Below, piece after piece: positions 8,954 to 17,778 of a DNA stretch of 64,000 nt. A program made the translations under genes and the position numbers. Source of the DNA: Rippkaea orientalis PCC 8801. Its GTDB lineage: Bacteria; Cyanobacteriota; Cyanobacteriia; Cyanobacteriales; Microcystaceae. Position 1 is the first letter of the stretch. Every line of letters starts with the position of its first letter. Location of the stretch: the NCBI RefSeq assembly GCF_000021805.1, contig NC_011726.1, forward strand, positions 2,884,097 to 2,948,096, given 5' to 3'. Under the pieces are notes generated by a model. That model searched no databases, was not told the origin of the DNA, and worked only from the letters and a program-made list of their open reading frames with translations.

Positions 8954-10012
8954 ATGACCACATTGATTAATTCCATTGAGGAAAAACCCTCATCACAACT
9001 TGATTCCCAGGTTCGTTTGCGGGATATTCTCAATACCCTTCCCCCAGAAGTCTTTGTTAAAAATGCGGGTAAAGCCTGGTTTAAGGTACTATTTAGCATT
9101 TGTATGGTAAGTTTAGGCTATGTGCTCCTAGCTGTTGTTCCTTGGTATTTACTTCCCTTCGTCTGGATTTTTACCGGAACAGGGTTAACCGGGTTTTTTG
9201 TTCTTGGCCATGACTGCGGCCATCGGTCTTTCTCTAATCGTACTTGGGTTAACAATTTAGTCGGACATTTATTATTTTTACCCATTATCTATCCTTTCCA
9301 CAGTTGGCGTATTCTCCACGACTATCACCACAAACACACCAACAAGTTAGAAGTCGATAACGCTTGGGACCCCTTTACCCCAAAATTTTATGACAGTTTC
9401 TCCCCTTTTGCTAAATGGGGATATCGTCAACTCCGGGGACGGTTATGGTGGTTTGCTTCAGTGGTTCACTGGGCCAAAATTCACTTTGACTGGACAACCT
9501 TTGAAGGAAAACAACGCGAACAAGTGCGGTTTTCTGTCTTAGTGGTTCTTATTGGTGCAGTGATTGGGTTTCCTATCCTGTTCATGACCCTAGGAGTTTG
9601 GGGATTTGTTAAATTTTGGTTATTACCTTGGTTAGTCTTTCATTTTTGGATGAGTACCTTTACCTTAGTTCACCATACCGTTCCTCAGATTGCTTTTAAA
9701 ACCGCAGACCAATGGAATGAAGCGCAAGCTCAATTAAGTGGAACCGTACACTGTGACTATCCCCGTTGGGTGGAAATTCTCTGTCATGACATCAACGTTC
9801 ATGTTCCTCATCATGTTTCTACAGGCATTCCCAGTTATAATCTACGGCAAGCTTATCAAAGTTTAAAGGATAATTGGGGGAGTTATCTGTGTGAACGTCG
9901 TTTTTCTTGGTCTTTAATGCAGGAAATTACGACTCAATGTCATCTCTATCATCCTGAGAACAATTATCAATCCTTTACCCAATATCATCAAAGTCTCTTA
10001 GACAAGAATTAG
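8954..10012 (+). CDS. desA: acyl-lipid desaturase, DesA (delta-12/omega-6) type
   Basis: Membrane di-iron desaturase that adds double bonds to membrane-lipid acyl chains, raising fluidity in the cold. From the ATG at 8954 it has 352 residues, close to the 351 of Synechocystis DesA; an upstream TTG at 8894 would add 20 residues and is unlikely. Three histidine boxes are visible: HDCGH at 86-90, HDYHH at 122-126 and HVPHH at 283-287. Hydrophobic pairs lie near 48-88 and 195-242. HDCGH with HVPHH is the DesA pattern. DesB (omega-3) is the main alternative. Confidence 0.85.
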   Translation: MTTLINSIEEKPSSQLDSQVRLRDILNTLPPEVFVKNAGKAWFKVLFSICMVSLGYVLLAVVPWYLLPFVWIFTGTGLTGFFVLGHDCGHRSFSNRTWVNNLVGHLLFLPIIYPFHSWRILHDYHHKHTNKLEVDNAWDPFTPKFYDSFSPFAKWGYRQLRGRLWWFASVVHWAKIHFDWTTFEGKQREQVRFSVLVVLIGAVIGFPILFMTLGVWGFVKFWLLPWLVFHFWMSTFTLVHHTVPQIAFKTADQWNEAQAQLSGTVHCDYPRWVEILCHDINVHVPHHVSTGIPSYNLRQAYQSLKDNWGSYLCERRFSWSLMQEITTQCHLYHPENNYQSFTQYHQSLLDKN

Positions 10013-10042
10013 TCTCTGATAGTGGGTTGACACAGCTAATTT

Positions 10043-10103
10043 GTGCGTTACGACGGATTGTTAAATCTTAATCATAGCCAAGGTTATAGCCGTCTGAACG
10101 CAC
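10043..10103. repeat. imperfect inverted repeat, MITE-like
   Basis: Left arm GTGCGTTACGACGG (10043-10056) and right arm CCGTCTGAACGCAC (10090-10103) pair at 12 of 14 positions around a 33-base spacer. It lies after the desaturase. The GTGCGTTACG motif is typical of small dispersed repeats in cyanobacteria. Confidence 0.45.
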
Positions 10104-10180
10104 CCTAGAATAATGAACACTTTTTGCTGTGTTAATCCACTGAGTTCGTAGTGAGGGCGTTAGCTCTATAATAGGTTCTT

Positions 10181-11023
10181 ATGCAAACTAATATTCAATT
10201 CTGGATAGCTGCTTGTCAAGAATTAAAGATTGATTGTGAAATTGTTCATTCTAGTCAAAGTTTATTAAAAATTAAGATAGAAGATGATATTTATTTTTTT
10301 ACTAACGCTCTTACCCCTTTTAATAACCAGTCTTTAGCTAGGGTGTTAAAAGACAAGGACTATACCTATTGTCTTTTAAAAAATATCATCAATATGCCCA
10401 ATACTCTAAGCTTTATTAATCCCTTTTGTCAAGACAAGTATCAAAAATATGTAGAGTATAAAAATTTAGCAGAAATTACTCAAAAAATTCTCACCTCTTT
10501 TCAACTTCCTGTGATTATCAAAAGAAATTCAGGGTCAGAAGGAAAAAATGTCTTTTTATGTCAACAAAAAGAGAAGATTGAGGATTATTTGGAAAGAATT
10601 TTTAATCTTAACAGTGCTAACTTTGATCCCATTGCTTTAGTTCAAGAATATATTCAAATAAAACGCGAATATCGAGCAGTATTCTTTGATAAAAAATTAG
10701 TTTTATTATATGAAAAAGATATATCAAAAGCGACCTTTATTGATAATCTAAGTCCCCTACATTGGCAAGGTGCAAAAGCTTCTTATATTGATAATTATGA
10801 TTTAATTCGTGACATTGAAAGTTTTGTAGAACCTGTTTTTACAACTCTTCCTATCAACTATGGAGGGTTTGATATCGTTATTGACAAAAATGATCAATAT
10901 TGGTTACTGGAAATTAATTCCGCACCCTATTATAAAATTTTTGCTGAACATAATCCTCCGCAAATCCTTATTAATACGTTTAAAAAAATTCTAATTCAAT
11001 GGCAAAAACAATACAAGTCATAG
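10181..11023 (+). CDS. ATP-grasp ligase, RimK/glutathione synthetase-like
   Basis: 280 residues. A short N-terminal domain (1-85) is followed by an ATP-grasp fold: the lysine strand LPVIIKRNSGSEGKNVFL (about 113-130), the adenine-binding VQEYIQIKREYRAVFF, and the magnesium region GGFDIVIDKNDQYWLLEINSAP (an ExN triad). Such enzymes join a carboxylate to an amine through an acyl phosphate. The next gene, a FolC-like Mur ligase, begins four bases after the stop, so the two are co-translated. The arrangement recalls cyanophycin synthetase, which fuses ATP-grasp and Mur-ligase domains. Substrate unknown; RimK-like glutamate ligation is one option. Confidence 0.75.
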   Translation: MQTNIQFWIAACQELKIDCEIVHSSQSLLKIKIEDDIYFFTNALTPFNNQSLARVLKDKDYTYCLLKNIINMPNTLSFINPFCQDKYQKYVEYKNLAEITQKILTSFQLPVIIKRNSGSEGKNVFLCQQKEKIEDYLERIFNLNSANFDPIALVQEYIQIKREYRAVFFDKKLVLLYEKDISKATFIDNLSPLHWQGAKASYIDNYDLIRDIESFVEPVFTTLPINYGGFDIVIDKNDQYWLLEINSAPYYKIFAEHNPPQILINTFKKILIQWQKQYKS

Positions 11024-11027
11024 TCCA

Positions 11028-12338
11028 ATGAAACCACCTCAAACCATTGAACAACTGTATCAAATTCTTCAACACAAAAAGTCGAATAAACAAAAACAAA
11101 CTTATCGATTTACTACGCTACTGACACTTTTTAATATTTGTATCCCTCCCTCTCAAGTGATTAAAATAGCAGGAACTAATGGAAAAGGTTCTGTTGCTGC
11201 TATGCTTGAAGCAATGGCGATCGCTGATAACAAAACAGTTGTTTTATTCACCTCTCCCCATCTGTATCATATCACAGAACGTTTTAGAATTAATGGACAA
11301 GAAATTGAGCCTAAATTATTAAATACGATTGTTCAAAACATCTCACCAAAATTGTTAAATATTATTCAACAAAAAGGCGAAGATATGTTTCCTTCTTTTT
11401 TTGAAGTTTTAACCATTATTTCCTTAGAAATTTTCAAAATATATAAAGGTGATTTAATTATTTTAGAAGCAGGTATAGGGGGTTATAATGATGTTGTTCA
11501 TTTAATTGATGGCGATCTTTCTGCTATTACTTCTATTGGACTTGATCATACTGATAAACTAGGTTCAACCCTCTCAGAAATTGCAACGGATAAGGTGGGT
11601 ATCGCGTCAAAAAACTCGACTTTAGTATTAAGTTCAGATATTGATGATTTAGCAAAAAACAGTATTTTACAAGATGCTAAACAAAGAAATATAAAAATCA
11701 TTCAAGCTAATCAAAAGAATTTTAGGGTTGAATTATTAGGGTTAAAAGGTTATCAAATTACGTTAGATAGTTTATCATTGATTTTACCTTTAGTTGGGGC
11801 ATTTCAAATCAACAATTTTGTAACTGCAAAAACAATTTTTGAGCAATTAATAATTCATAATATTATTGATAACTTTGGAAGTTTGCAAGGGGTTTCTAAC
11901 CTTTATTGGCCAGGTCGAATGGAAGTTATTGGACACAATCCTACTTGGATTCTTGATGGTGCCCATAATCTTGATGCAATGGAAAAAGTGTTCACAGAAA
12001 TATCTAATTTACTTCAGGAGCAACAGTTGTTTATACTCTTAGGTTTATCTGATCATAACAATCCTAATGATATTATCCCTTATATAGATAAATTAATCAA
12101 ACCGATAACCCATTCAATTTATCTAACATCTGGATTTTATCGCTCCATAAAACCCGAAAATTATCGTTTATTATTGAGTCAGAAATTATATAACATAACA
12201 ATATTTGATCATTATGAATCTGCAATGAATAATTTATTCAATCATCATCAAAATAGAACTAATCAACTGATTTTGATAATAGGTTCACTATTTTTAATTG
12301 GAGGATGCCGTGAATATCTTTTATCTAAGTTAAGATAA
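11028..12338 (+). CDS. FolC-like Mur ligase family protein
   Basis: 436 residues. The P-loop GTNGKGS is at 49-55, FTSPHLYHITERFRING follows, and the ADP-binding DGAHN is at 310-314: a Mur-ligase fold closest to folylpolyglutamate/dihydrofolate synthase. The FolC signature normally reading ExGLGGRxDATN is EAGIGGYNDVVH here (147-158), losing the arginine and the DATN end. This suggests a specialised paralogue rather than housekeeping FolC. It is tightly coupled to the ATP-grasp gene and overlaps the convergent kinase gene by 14 bases. Automatic pipelines would probably call it folC; I would keep the substrate open. Confidence 0.7.
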   Translation: MKPPQTIEQLYQILQHKKSNKQKQTYRFTTLLTLFNICIPPSQVIKIAGTNGKGSVAAMLEAMAIADNKTVVLFTSPHLYHITERFRINGQEIEPKLLNTIVQNISPKLLNIIQQKGEDMFPSFFEVLTIISLEIFKIYKGDLIILEAGIGGYNDVVHLIDGDLSAITSIGLDHTDKLGSTLSEIATDKVGIASKNSTLVLSSDIDDLAKNSILQDAKQRNIKIIQANQKNFRVELLGLKGYQITLDSLSLILPLVGAFQINNFVTAKTIFEQLIIHNIIDNFGSLQGVSNLYWPGRMEVIGHNPTWILDGAHNLDAMEKVFTEISNLLQEQQLFILLGLSDHNNPNDIIPYIDKLIKPITHSIYLTSGFYRSIKPENYRLLLSQKLYNITIFDHYESAMNNLFNHHQNRTNQLILIIGSLFLIGGCREYLLSKLR

Positions 12339-13866
12339 GATTGAGTTGTGTTTGCCAGTTTTTGCTGGTATCTAGGCTAATGACAAATGTCTGTTCAGTA
12401 TCATTGAAGGGTTCAGTCATAGCCTGTTGTTGTTGGAGTAAGCTAGACGTGGCATCAGAGATATCTCCCTGACGTTGATCAAGGCGATCGCGTAATGTCT
12501 CTAAGGGGGCATAACAGTGCAAAATATATAAGGAAATTTGGTTAGTTTGAGCCCATTTAATGGCTTTTTCTCGCCAATAAATTCGATCAAATTTGGCATC
12601 TAAAATCACTTTAAAGCCTTGAAAAGCTAACATTTCTCCTAATTCTAAGAGACGATTATAGGTCTGTTGAGTACTCTGGGAACTATAGAGATCTTCAGTT
12701 CCTGTTTCGGTTAACGGTATCTCGGCTAAATGTTTGCGGACAGCATCAGAACGGATATGAATGGCGTTGATGCGTTGGGCTAAATATTGAGCAACAGTTG
12801 TTTTTCCTGAACCTGATAATCCTGACATTAAAATTATACAACCTTGGCGGGGTTGTGTGTATTCCCAAGCTAATTGATAATACTCTTTTGCTGTTTGGAT
12901 GGCTTTTTCTTTTTCTTGGGGAGAAATATTGGGATCATCAAGTAACATTGAGGTAACTTTTGCCCTAACATACGCCTGACGAGTTAAGTACAAAGGTAAG
13001 ACGTTTAATCCTTCCCAATCTCCTGTATATTCAAGATAATTGTTTAAAAATAGATTGCTCAAGTCTTGTCTTTTTCTTGCTTCTAAGTCCATCACAGTAA
13101 AAGCAATTTCTGAGATCACATCAATAAAGCGAAAATCTTCGTTAAATTCAATTCGATCAAACAGATGTATTTTATTGTTCCATAAACAAATATTCTTGAG
13201 GTGTAAATCTCCATGGCAGTCTTTAATCTTACCTTGCTGTTGTCGAGTGCTAAATAACTCTTTTTTTGCAGAGAAAAAGCTATCAGTAAAGTCTTTTGTT
13301 GCTTGATACTGTTCTTGAGTTTGTGCTATGTCAATGTAACGCTCTGTTAACTCATAATTATGATCAACGGATTTTTTAATAGTCTCAACTGTGCCAAACT
13401 TTGTAATATAGTCATTGGTAGCTGTTTTAAAGTGAAAATCTGCGACTACTTTGGCTAATTCTTTGAGATGCTCCTCGGTAAGTTGATTGTTTTCAAATAG
13501 ATTAATCAATAAGCAGTCTTGCGGAAATTGTTGCATTTTTAAGACATATTCTATCGGTTCTGTTGTGCCATTTAGTGATAAGCGATCGCCTGAAACTGTA
13601 ATGGGTAAAACCTCTAAATAAATCTCTGGAGATAAACCGCGATTTAATTCTAATTCTTGCTCTAAAAAATACTGGCGTTTTGCTAAAGTAGAAAAGTCAA
13701 GAAAACCAAAGTCAACGGGTTTTTTAATTTTATAAGCATAGTCTCCTGTTAAAAAAACGACTGAAATATGGGTTTGAATAACTTTAATAGGAACTTCAAC
13801 CGAATGGGGATAAAATTCTGGTTGTTGCAGTTGTTGAATAAGCTGGTAAATTTGAGAATTATTCAT
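12325..13866 (-). CDS. aminoglycoside phosphotransferase-like kinase fused to AAA_33 P-loop kinase
   Basis: 513 residues in two modules. Residues 1-320 resemble the APH-like kinase fold, with the catalytic loop HGDLHLKN at 218-225 and a DFG-like LFDRIEF at 235-241. Residues 340-513 are a P-loop small-molecule kinase with Walker A SGLSGSGKTT at 348-357. This COG2187/COG0645 fusion is widespread in bacteria and uncharacterised. It stands alone on the minus strand and converges with the FolC-like gene. Substrates of both halves are unknown; antibiotic resistance should not be assumed. Confidence 0.8.
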   Translation of the reverse strand: MNNSQIYQLIQQLQQPEFYPHSVEVPIKVIQTHISVVFLTGDYAYKIKKPVDFGFLDFSTLAKRQYFLEQELELNRGLSPEIYLEVLPITVSGDRLSLNGTTEPIEYVLKMQQFPQDCLLINLFENNQLTEEHLKELAKVVADFHFKTATNDYITKFGTVETIKKSVDHNYELTERYIDIAQTQEQYQATKDFTDSFFSAKKELFSTRQQQGKIKDCHGDLHLKNICLWNNKIHLFDRIEFNEDFRFIDVISEIAFTVMDLEARKRQDLSNLFLNNYLEYTGDWEGLNVLPLYLTRQAYVRAKVTSMLLDDPNISPQEKEKAIQTAKEYYQLAWEYTQPRQGCIILMSGLSGSGKTTVAQYLAQRINAIHIRSDAVRKHLAEIPLTETGTEDLYSSQSTQQTYNRLLELGEMLAFQGFKVILDAKFDRIYWREKAIKWAQTNQISLYILHCYAPLETLRDRLDQRQGDISDATSSLLQQQQAMTEPFNDTEQTFVISLDTSKNWQTQLNLILT

Positions 13867-13900
13867 AATAGTTGATTAACGATTAGAAATCAATAAATAA

Positions 13901-14446
13901 TTATAAGCCAAAAATTTTGTTACTTTCTATCTCAATATCAGGAAAAGCAATTGGACTAATCATCCCTTGCGTAAAGTTAAATTGTGTTAAATATCTATTG
14001 CTTTCAGGCTGCTGAAATATCTTTAGTTGAGGTCCGTGAATATCAATAATCCAATATTCTTTAATCTTAGCAAGAGCATAGATTTTTTGCTTGGTATCTA
14101 AGTCATATTTTAATGTTGTGTCAGAAACTTCGATGAGTAACTCAATATCTTCTGCATAAGGATGACGATGATCATAACGTTCAAGGGGCAATTGAGCTAT
14201 AATAATATCTGGTTCTGGTTCAGAATCAAAAAGGGTAATCGGATGGGCTTCAAAAATTATCCCACGTCCCCGCAGTTTATCCCGAAAATAGTCAGCAAGC
14301 TTAACAGTTACCCTTCGGTGTAATGGTTTTTCTGGAGTCATTTCTACGATATCCCCTGCTATTAACTCCACTTTTCGTTGTGCTAAAATACCCGCATCAA
14401 TCATCTGATGATAATTGTTGATTGTCCATTTAGCTAATGTTGACAT
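13901..14446 (-). CDS. Uma2 family (DUF820) PD-(D/E)XK protein
   Basis: 181 residues from the ATG at 14446 (STLAKWTINNYHQMIDAG); a longer frame reaches 14488. The Uma2 restriction-endonuclease-like fold shows EPEPDIIIAQ and LLIEVSDTTLKYDLDTKQKIY, giving the D...ExS/K-type active site, then IKEYWIIDI. The family is hugely expanded in cyanobacteria and its function is not established; links to transposons and DNA cleavage are suggested. Monocistronic here. Confidence 0.82.
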   Translation of the reverse strand: MSTLAKWTINNYHQMIDAGILAQRKVELIAGDIVEMTPEKPLHRRVTVKLADYFRDKLRGRGIIFEAHPITLFDSEPEPDIIIAQLPLERYDHRHPYAEDIELLIEVSDTTLKYDLDTKQKIYALAKIKEYWIIDIHGPQLKIFQQPESNRYLTQFNFTQGMISPIAFPDIEIESNKIFGL

Positions 14447-14598
14447 AATGATAATCTCTTGTTCGATAGCAATTTTAGTGATGGGCATTGCTTACCCTAC
14501 GATTAAATTTTCTGACTCACCTATATCATAGCGCAGTATACTAAAGAAAAGCTTCCTTTTGAGCAACCCAATAGTTCGCAGTTAATTTTAACGAGAAC

Positions 14599-16950
14599 AT
14601 GACTATTTCTGAGTATTTTGATTTAGCGGAAAAATTACAAGAAATTCGTAATAGTTTACGCCCTGGACAACAGCAACTAGCCGACTGGAAAGGGGGACAA
14701 ATGGCCATTTCTGCGGTTCCAGGGGCGGGAAAATCCCATAGTTTAGCCGTTGCCGCAGCCCTAGCGATCGCCCGTTATCAACTTCATCCCAGAAAACAGT
14801 TAGTTATTGTTACTTATACCCGTTCTGCTGCGGCAGGAATTAAAACCAAAATCAAGCAACGTTTGCGAGAATTACGATTACCCCAAACCGGATTTATGGT
14901 ACAAACTTTGCACGGTTTAGCCCTCAATATTGCCAGTCGTCACCCTGAATTATCTCAACTGAATTTAGACACTTCTACGGTAGTCATTCCTACCCCTAGT
15001 CATCGCATTATTCGCGCTTCTGTTGAACAGTGGATTACGGCTAACCCGATGCGCTATCAAGTATTACTAGAAGGACGGGAATTTGATGGAGAAGAAACGG
15101 AAAGATTGCGTCGTCAGTCGGTATTACGAACTGAAGTTTTACCCCAACTTGCCCATATAATTGTCCGTGAAGCTAAAAGTTCTGGACTGTCCCCTGAACA
15201 AGTGGGGGAATTAAGTGAATATTCAAAAGATTATTATCAAATTTTAGCCATTGGTTCGGGGTTATATAAAGCCTATGAACAAGTGATGCGATCGCAGGAT
15301 TTTATTGATTATGATGACATGATTTTAGGGGCTTTAAGAGTTTTAGAAAAGGACGCTATTCGTCAGATTTGGCAGCAACAAGTCTTTGCCGTTTTTGAAG
15401 ATGAAGCCCAAGATTCTAGTCCTTTACAAGAAAGATTAATTAATCTTTTAGCACAAGATCCCAATTTATCTAATAATCCCCCTAATTTAATTAGGGTTGG
15501 TGATCCTAACCAAGCCATTAATTCTACCTTTACTCCGGCTGATCCCGTGTATTTTAATTGGTTCTGTGAAACTTGCAAATCCCAAGATAAATTAGCCATT
15601 ATGGATCAGGCGGGACGCAGTAGTAAAATAATTATTGAAGCTGCTAATTTTGTCCTAAATTGGGTTAATAACCAATGGAAAAATGACAATAGCAAGAAAG
15701 AAAATGACAATTACTTTTTAGATAAATCTAGCTTAAATACCGAAAAAAATGACACACCTTTTCGACAACAAGATATCCAATTAGTTCCTACAAATGACCC
15801 CCAACCTAACCCTGAATCCGTCGGACAAGGAGTAGAAATCTATACACCAGAAGACATTTATCAAACAGTCGAATTAATCCGTAAAAGAGTGGTTAATTTA
15901 TTGAAAAACAACCCCGATCATCGCGCAGCAATTTTAGTCAGAGAAAACCGTCAAGGTCGCTTTTTAGCGGAACAATTAGCCCATTTACCCAAAGAAGAAG
16001 GCATCAAACTGTATGAAGTAGGAGAAGTGGATCGGTTTTCCCAAATTCCCCAAGAAATCCTCAGAATATTGGAATTTATTGACCGTCCCCATTCTCCTGA
16101 ATCCTTAAAAGCAGCCTTAGAAATCTTAGAAAAACGAGACTTAATTGCTGCCCAAGATCTCAATGCCTTAGTTACTTATCCCGAAAACTTTCTCTATCCT
16201 ACTCCCTTAATTGAAGAACCCAAAAAGCCCGTTTTACAAGCGCGTCGTTACTGTCGTAATCTGTTAAGAGCTAAATTAGAATTACCCTCCTATCAATTAA
16301 TTCCCTTTTTGGGCATGACCCTTAAATATACTGGTGCAGAATTAGCCACGGTTCAAAAACTTTCTGACAGAATTGAGCAACAAATCAAAGGGAAATATTC
16401 CCTTAAAACAACGATTTCAACCCTCAAAGAAATTGTTAATATAGAAGGATTTGAAGGAGTAGACGAAGACACAGAAGATCGCTATACTCGTCCCAATCAA
16501 GTAACTATTATTACCATGCACAAAGCCAAAGGATTAGATTGGGATTATGTCTTTATTCCTTTCCTTCATCAAGATGTTTTGCCCGGTCAACCTTGGGTTC
16601 CTACATCAGCTAAATTTTTAGGGGATTTTGCCCTCTCAGAAGTCGCCCGTGCCCAAATTCGCGCTGCGGTTCATAGTCAATATATTAATCAAGGAATCAT
16701 CTCTCAAATCCGTGAACCTGAAACCGCTTGGCAAGAAGCCGGACAACTCAAAAAAGCGGAAGAATATCGCTTACTCTATGTTGCGATGACGCGGGCAAAA
16801 CGGTTACTATGGATGTCTGCTGCACAATTAGGTCCCTTTCGTTGGAATACCTTTAGAGGAGATGGCACGATTAATTTACAAACAAAAATTCCTTGTCCTA
16901 TCTTACCCGTTTTACAAGAACAATTTCCTCAATCAATCATGGATTTTTAA
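14599..16950 (+). CDS. UvrD/Rep-family superfamily 1 DNA helicase
   Basis: 783 residues. SF1A motifs: Q-motif RPGQQQLADW (21-30), Walker A SAVPGAGKS (38-46), motif Ia VTYTRSAA, motif II FEDEAQDSSPLQ (DEAQ instead of DExx-Q), motif III GDPNQAI, motif V ITMHKAKGLDWDYVF and motif VI LYVAMTRAKRLL. It is longer than a plain PcrA but has no nuclease domain; it is common in cyanobacteria as a UvrD-like helicase. It probably acts in repair or in removing proteins from DNA. Upstream is a divergent Uma2 gene. Confidence 0.88.
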   Translation: MTISEYFDLAEKLQEIRNSLRPGQQQLADWKGGQMAISAVPGAGKSHSLAVAAALAIARYQLHPRKQLVIVTYTRSAAAGIKTKIKQRLRELRLPQTGFMVQTLHGLALNIASRHPELSQLNLDTSTVVIPTPSHRIIRASVEQWITANPMRYQVLLEGREFDGEETERLRRQSVLRTEVLPQLAHIIVREAKSSGLSPEQVGELSEYSKDYYQILAIGSGLYKAYEQVMRSQDFIDYDDMILGALRVLEKDAIRQIWQQQVFAVFEDEAQDSSPLQERLINLLAQDPNLSNNPPNLIRVGDPNQAINSTFTPADPVYFNWFCETCKSQDKLAIMDQAGRSSKIIIEAANFVLNWVNNQWKNDNSKKENDNYFLDKSSLNTEKNDTPFRQQDIQLVPTNDPQPNPESVGQGVEIYTPEDIYQTVELIRKRVVNLLKNNPDHRAAILVRENRQGRFLAEQLAHLPKEEGIKLYEVGEVDRFSQIPQEILRILEFIDRPHSPESLKAALEILEKRDLIAAQDLNALVTYPENFLYPTPLIEEPKKPVLQARRYCRNLLRAKLELPSYQLIPFLGMTLKYTGAELATVQKLSDRIEQQIKGKYSLKTTISTLKEIVNIEGFEGVDEDTEDRYTRPNQVTIITMHKAKGLDWDYVFIPFLHQDVLPGQPWVPTSAKFLGDFALSEVARAQIRAAVHSQYINQGIISQIREPETAWQEAGQLKKAEEYRLLYVAMTRAKRLLWMSAAQLGPFRWNTFRGDGTINLQTKIPCPILPVLQEQFPQSIMDF

Positions 16951-17084
16951 GTACAAATAAAATTTTAATATTTTCATTATTTTTCGGATCTAGAATTAAT
17001 GGTATAATTTACTACCTAATAAATTTTGGTTATCATCATCTCCTCCACATTTTTAAAGAGGGTGTTATAATGAATGGGCTTCTA

Positions 17085-17255
17085 AGACAGCAAAAGTAAG
17101 TCAGCCTAATTTCTTAGGGTCTTAAATCAAGACAAAAAGAAAGCGGGGAAACCAACCTTGGGGCGTATTTCTAATGGATCGCAAGTTAGAAAAGGATAAC
17201 TCTCAATCCTAGCCCGTCAGCTAACCTCGTCGGCAGTGGGAGAAGACTGAAGAAT
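17085..17255 (+). ncRNA. c-di-AMP riboswitch (ydaO-yuaA class)
   Basis: Conserved blocks of the ydaO-yuaA motif appear in order: AAGCGGGGAAACCAACC (about 17141-17157), TTGGGGCGTATTT, a variable hairpin, and CCCGTCAGCTAACCTCGTCG (about 17213-17232). GGGTCTT near 17117 can pair with AAGACTG near 17244 to close the outer stem. The class is known to bind c-di-AMP and usually acts as a genetic off switch ahead of ion, osmolyte and cell-wall genes. The next gene in the same direction is an ion transporter about 520 bases on. Limits are approximate. Confidence 0.85.
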
Positions 17256-17778
17256 CAGCATTTGAACAGAATGCCTTGATTTCATTCAGTGACTCTGAGT
17301 TTGACGCTACTTTAACTTAGATTGTTGTTTGAAATTAGAGGAACTCAACATGAAAGTAACCTAAAATTTAGCCTTAATTTAAAACAATTTTAGTCGAATT
17401 ATTCTAGGTATTTTCATTTGATACCTAAGGCAATTAATAGGATATTTTTTGAAGATTTAGATAATTTAAGTCACTTAAATTAAATCTTACTATCCCATCT
17501 CTGCACCTAATTGACTTCATCGTTAAATGAGTGAACAAAGAACAGTTATTAAGGCGTAAACTTAGAGATTTAATCCCCCAAATTGTACTCATAACTGTCA
17601 ACTATTAAAAATATCTAAAATTTTTCTTCATACCTCTAATCATAACTATGATAAGTAATGGATATTAGACGATTTTTCTATAATCAAATCCAAAACAGTC
17701 AAATTATCTATAATACGATTTGGGCTGCTACATTTTAGTAAAACAGTTAACTCAATTATGGGAGGTTAATAACTCGCG
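17256..17778 (+). promoter_or_regulatory. long leader between riboswitch and transporter
   Basis: About 520 bases without a convincing gene. It holds a five-codon micro-ORF (ATG AAA GTA ACC TAA at about 17350) preceded by GAGGAA; a stem TAGGTAT/ATACCTA near 17405-17430; a perfect palindrome TAATTTAAGT-C-ACTTAAATTA (17462-17482); and a TATAAT at 17709-17714 that could be a second promoter. The transporter has a good ribosome site, GGGAGG, at 17760-17765. If the second promoter dominates, the riboswitch may only control a longer transcript. Confidence 0.45.

Noticed and set aside
12325-13866. Aminoglycoside resistance kinase
   Set aside because: The APH-like fold is part of a widespread two-module kinase of unknown substrate, not a resistance enzyme.
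16893-17099. 68-residue frame at the end of the helicase
   Set aside because: Overlaps the helicase 3' end and an AT-rich gap and has no ribosome site; only the riboswitch beyond it is credible.
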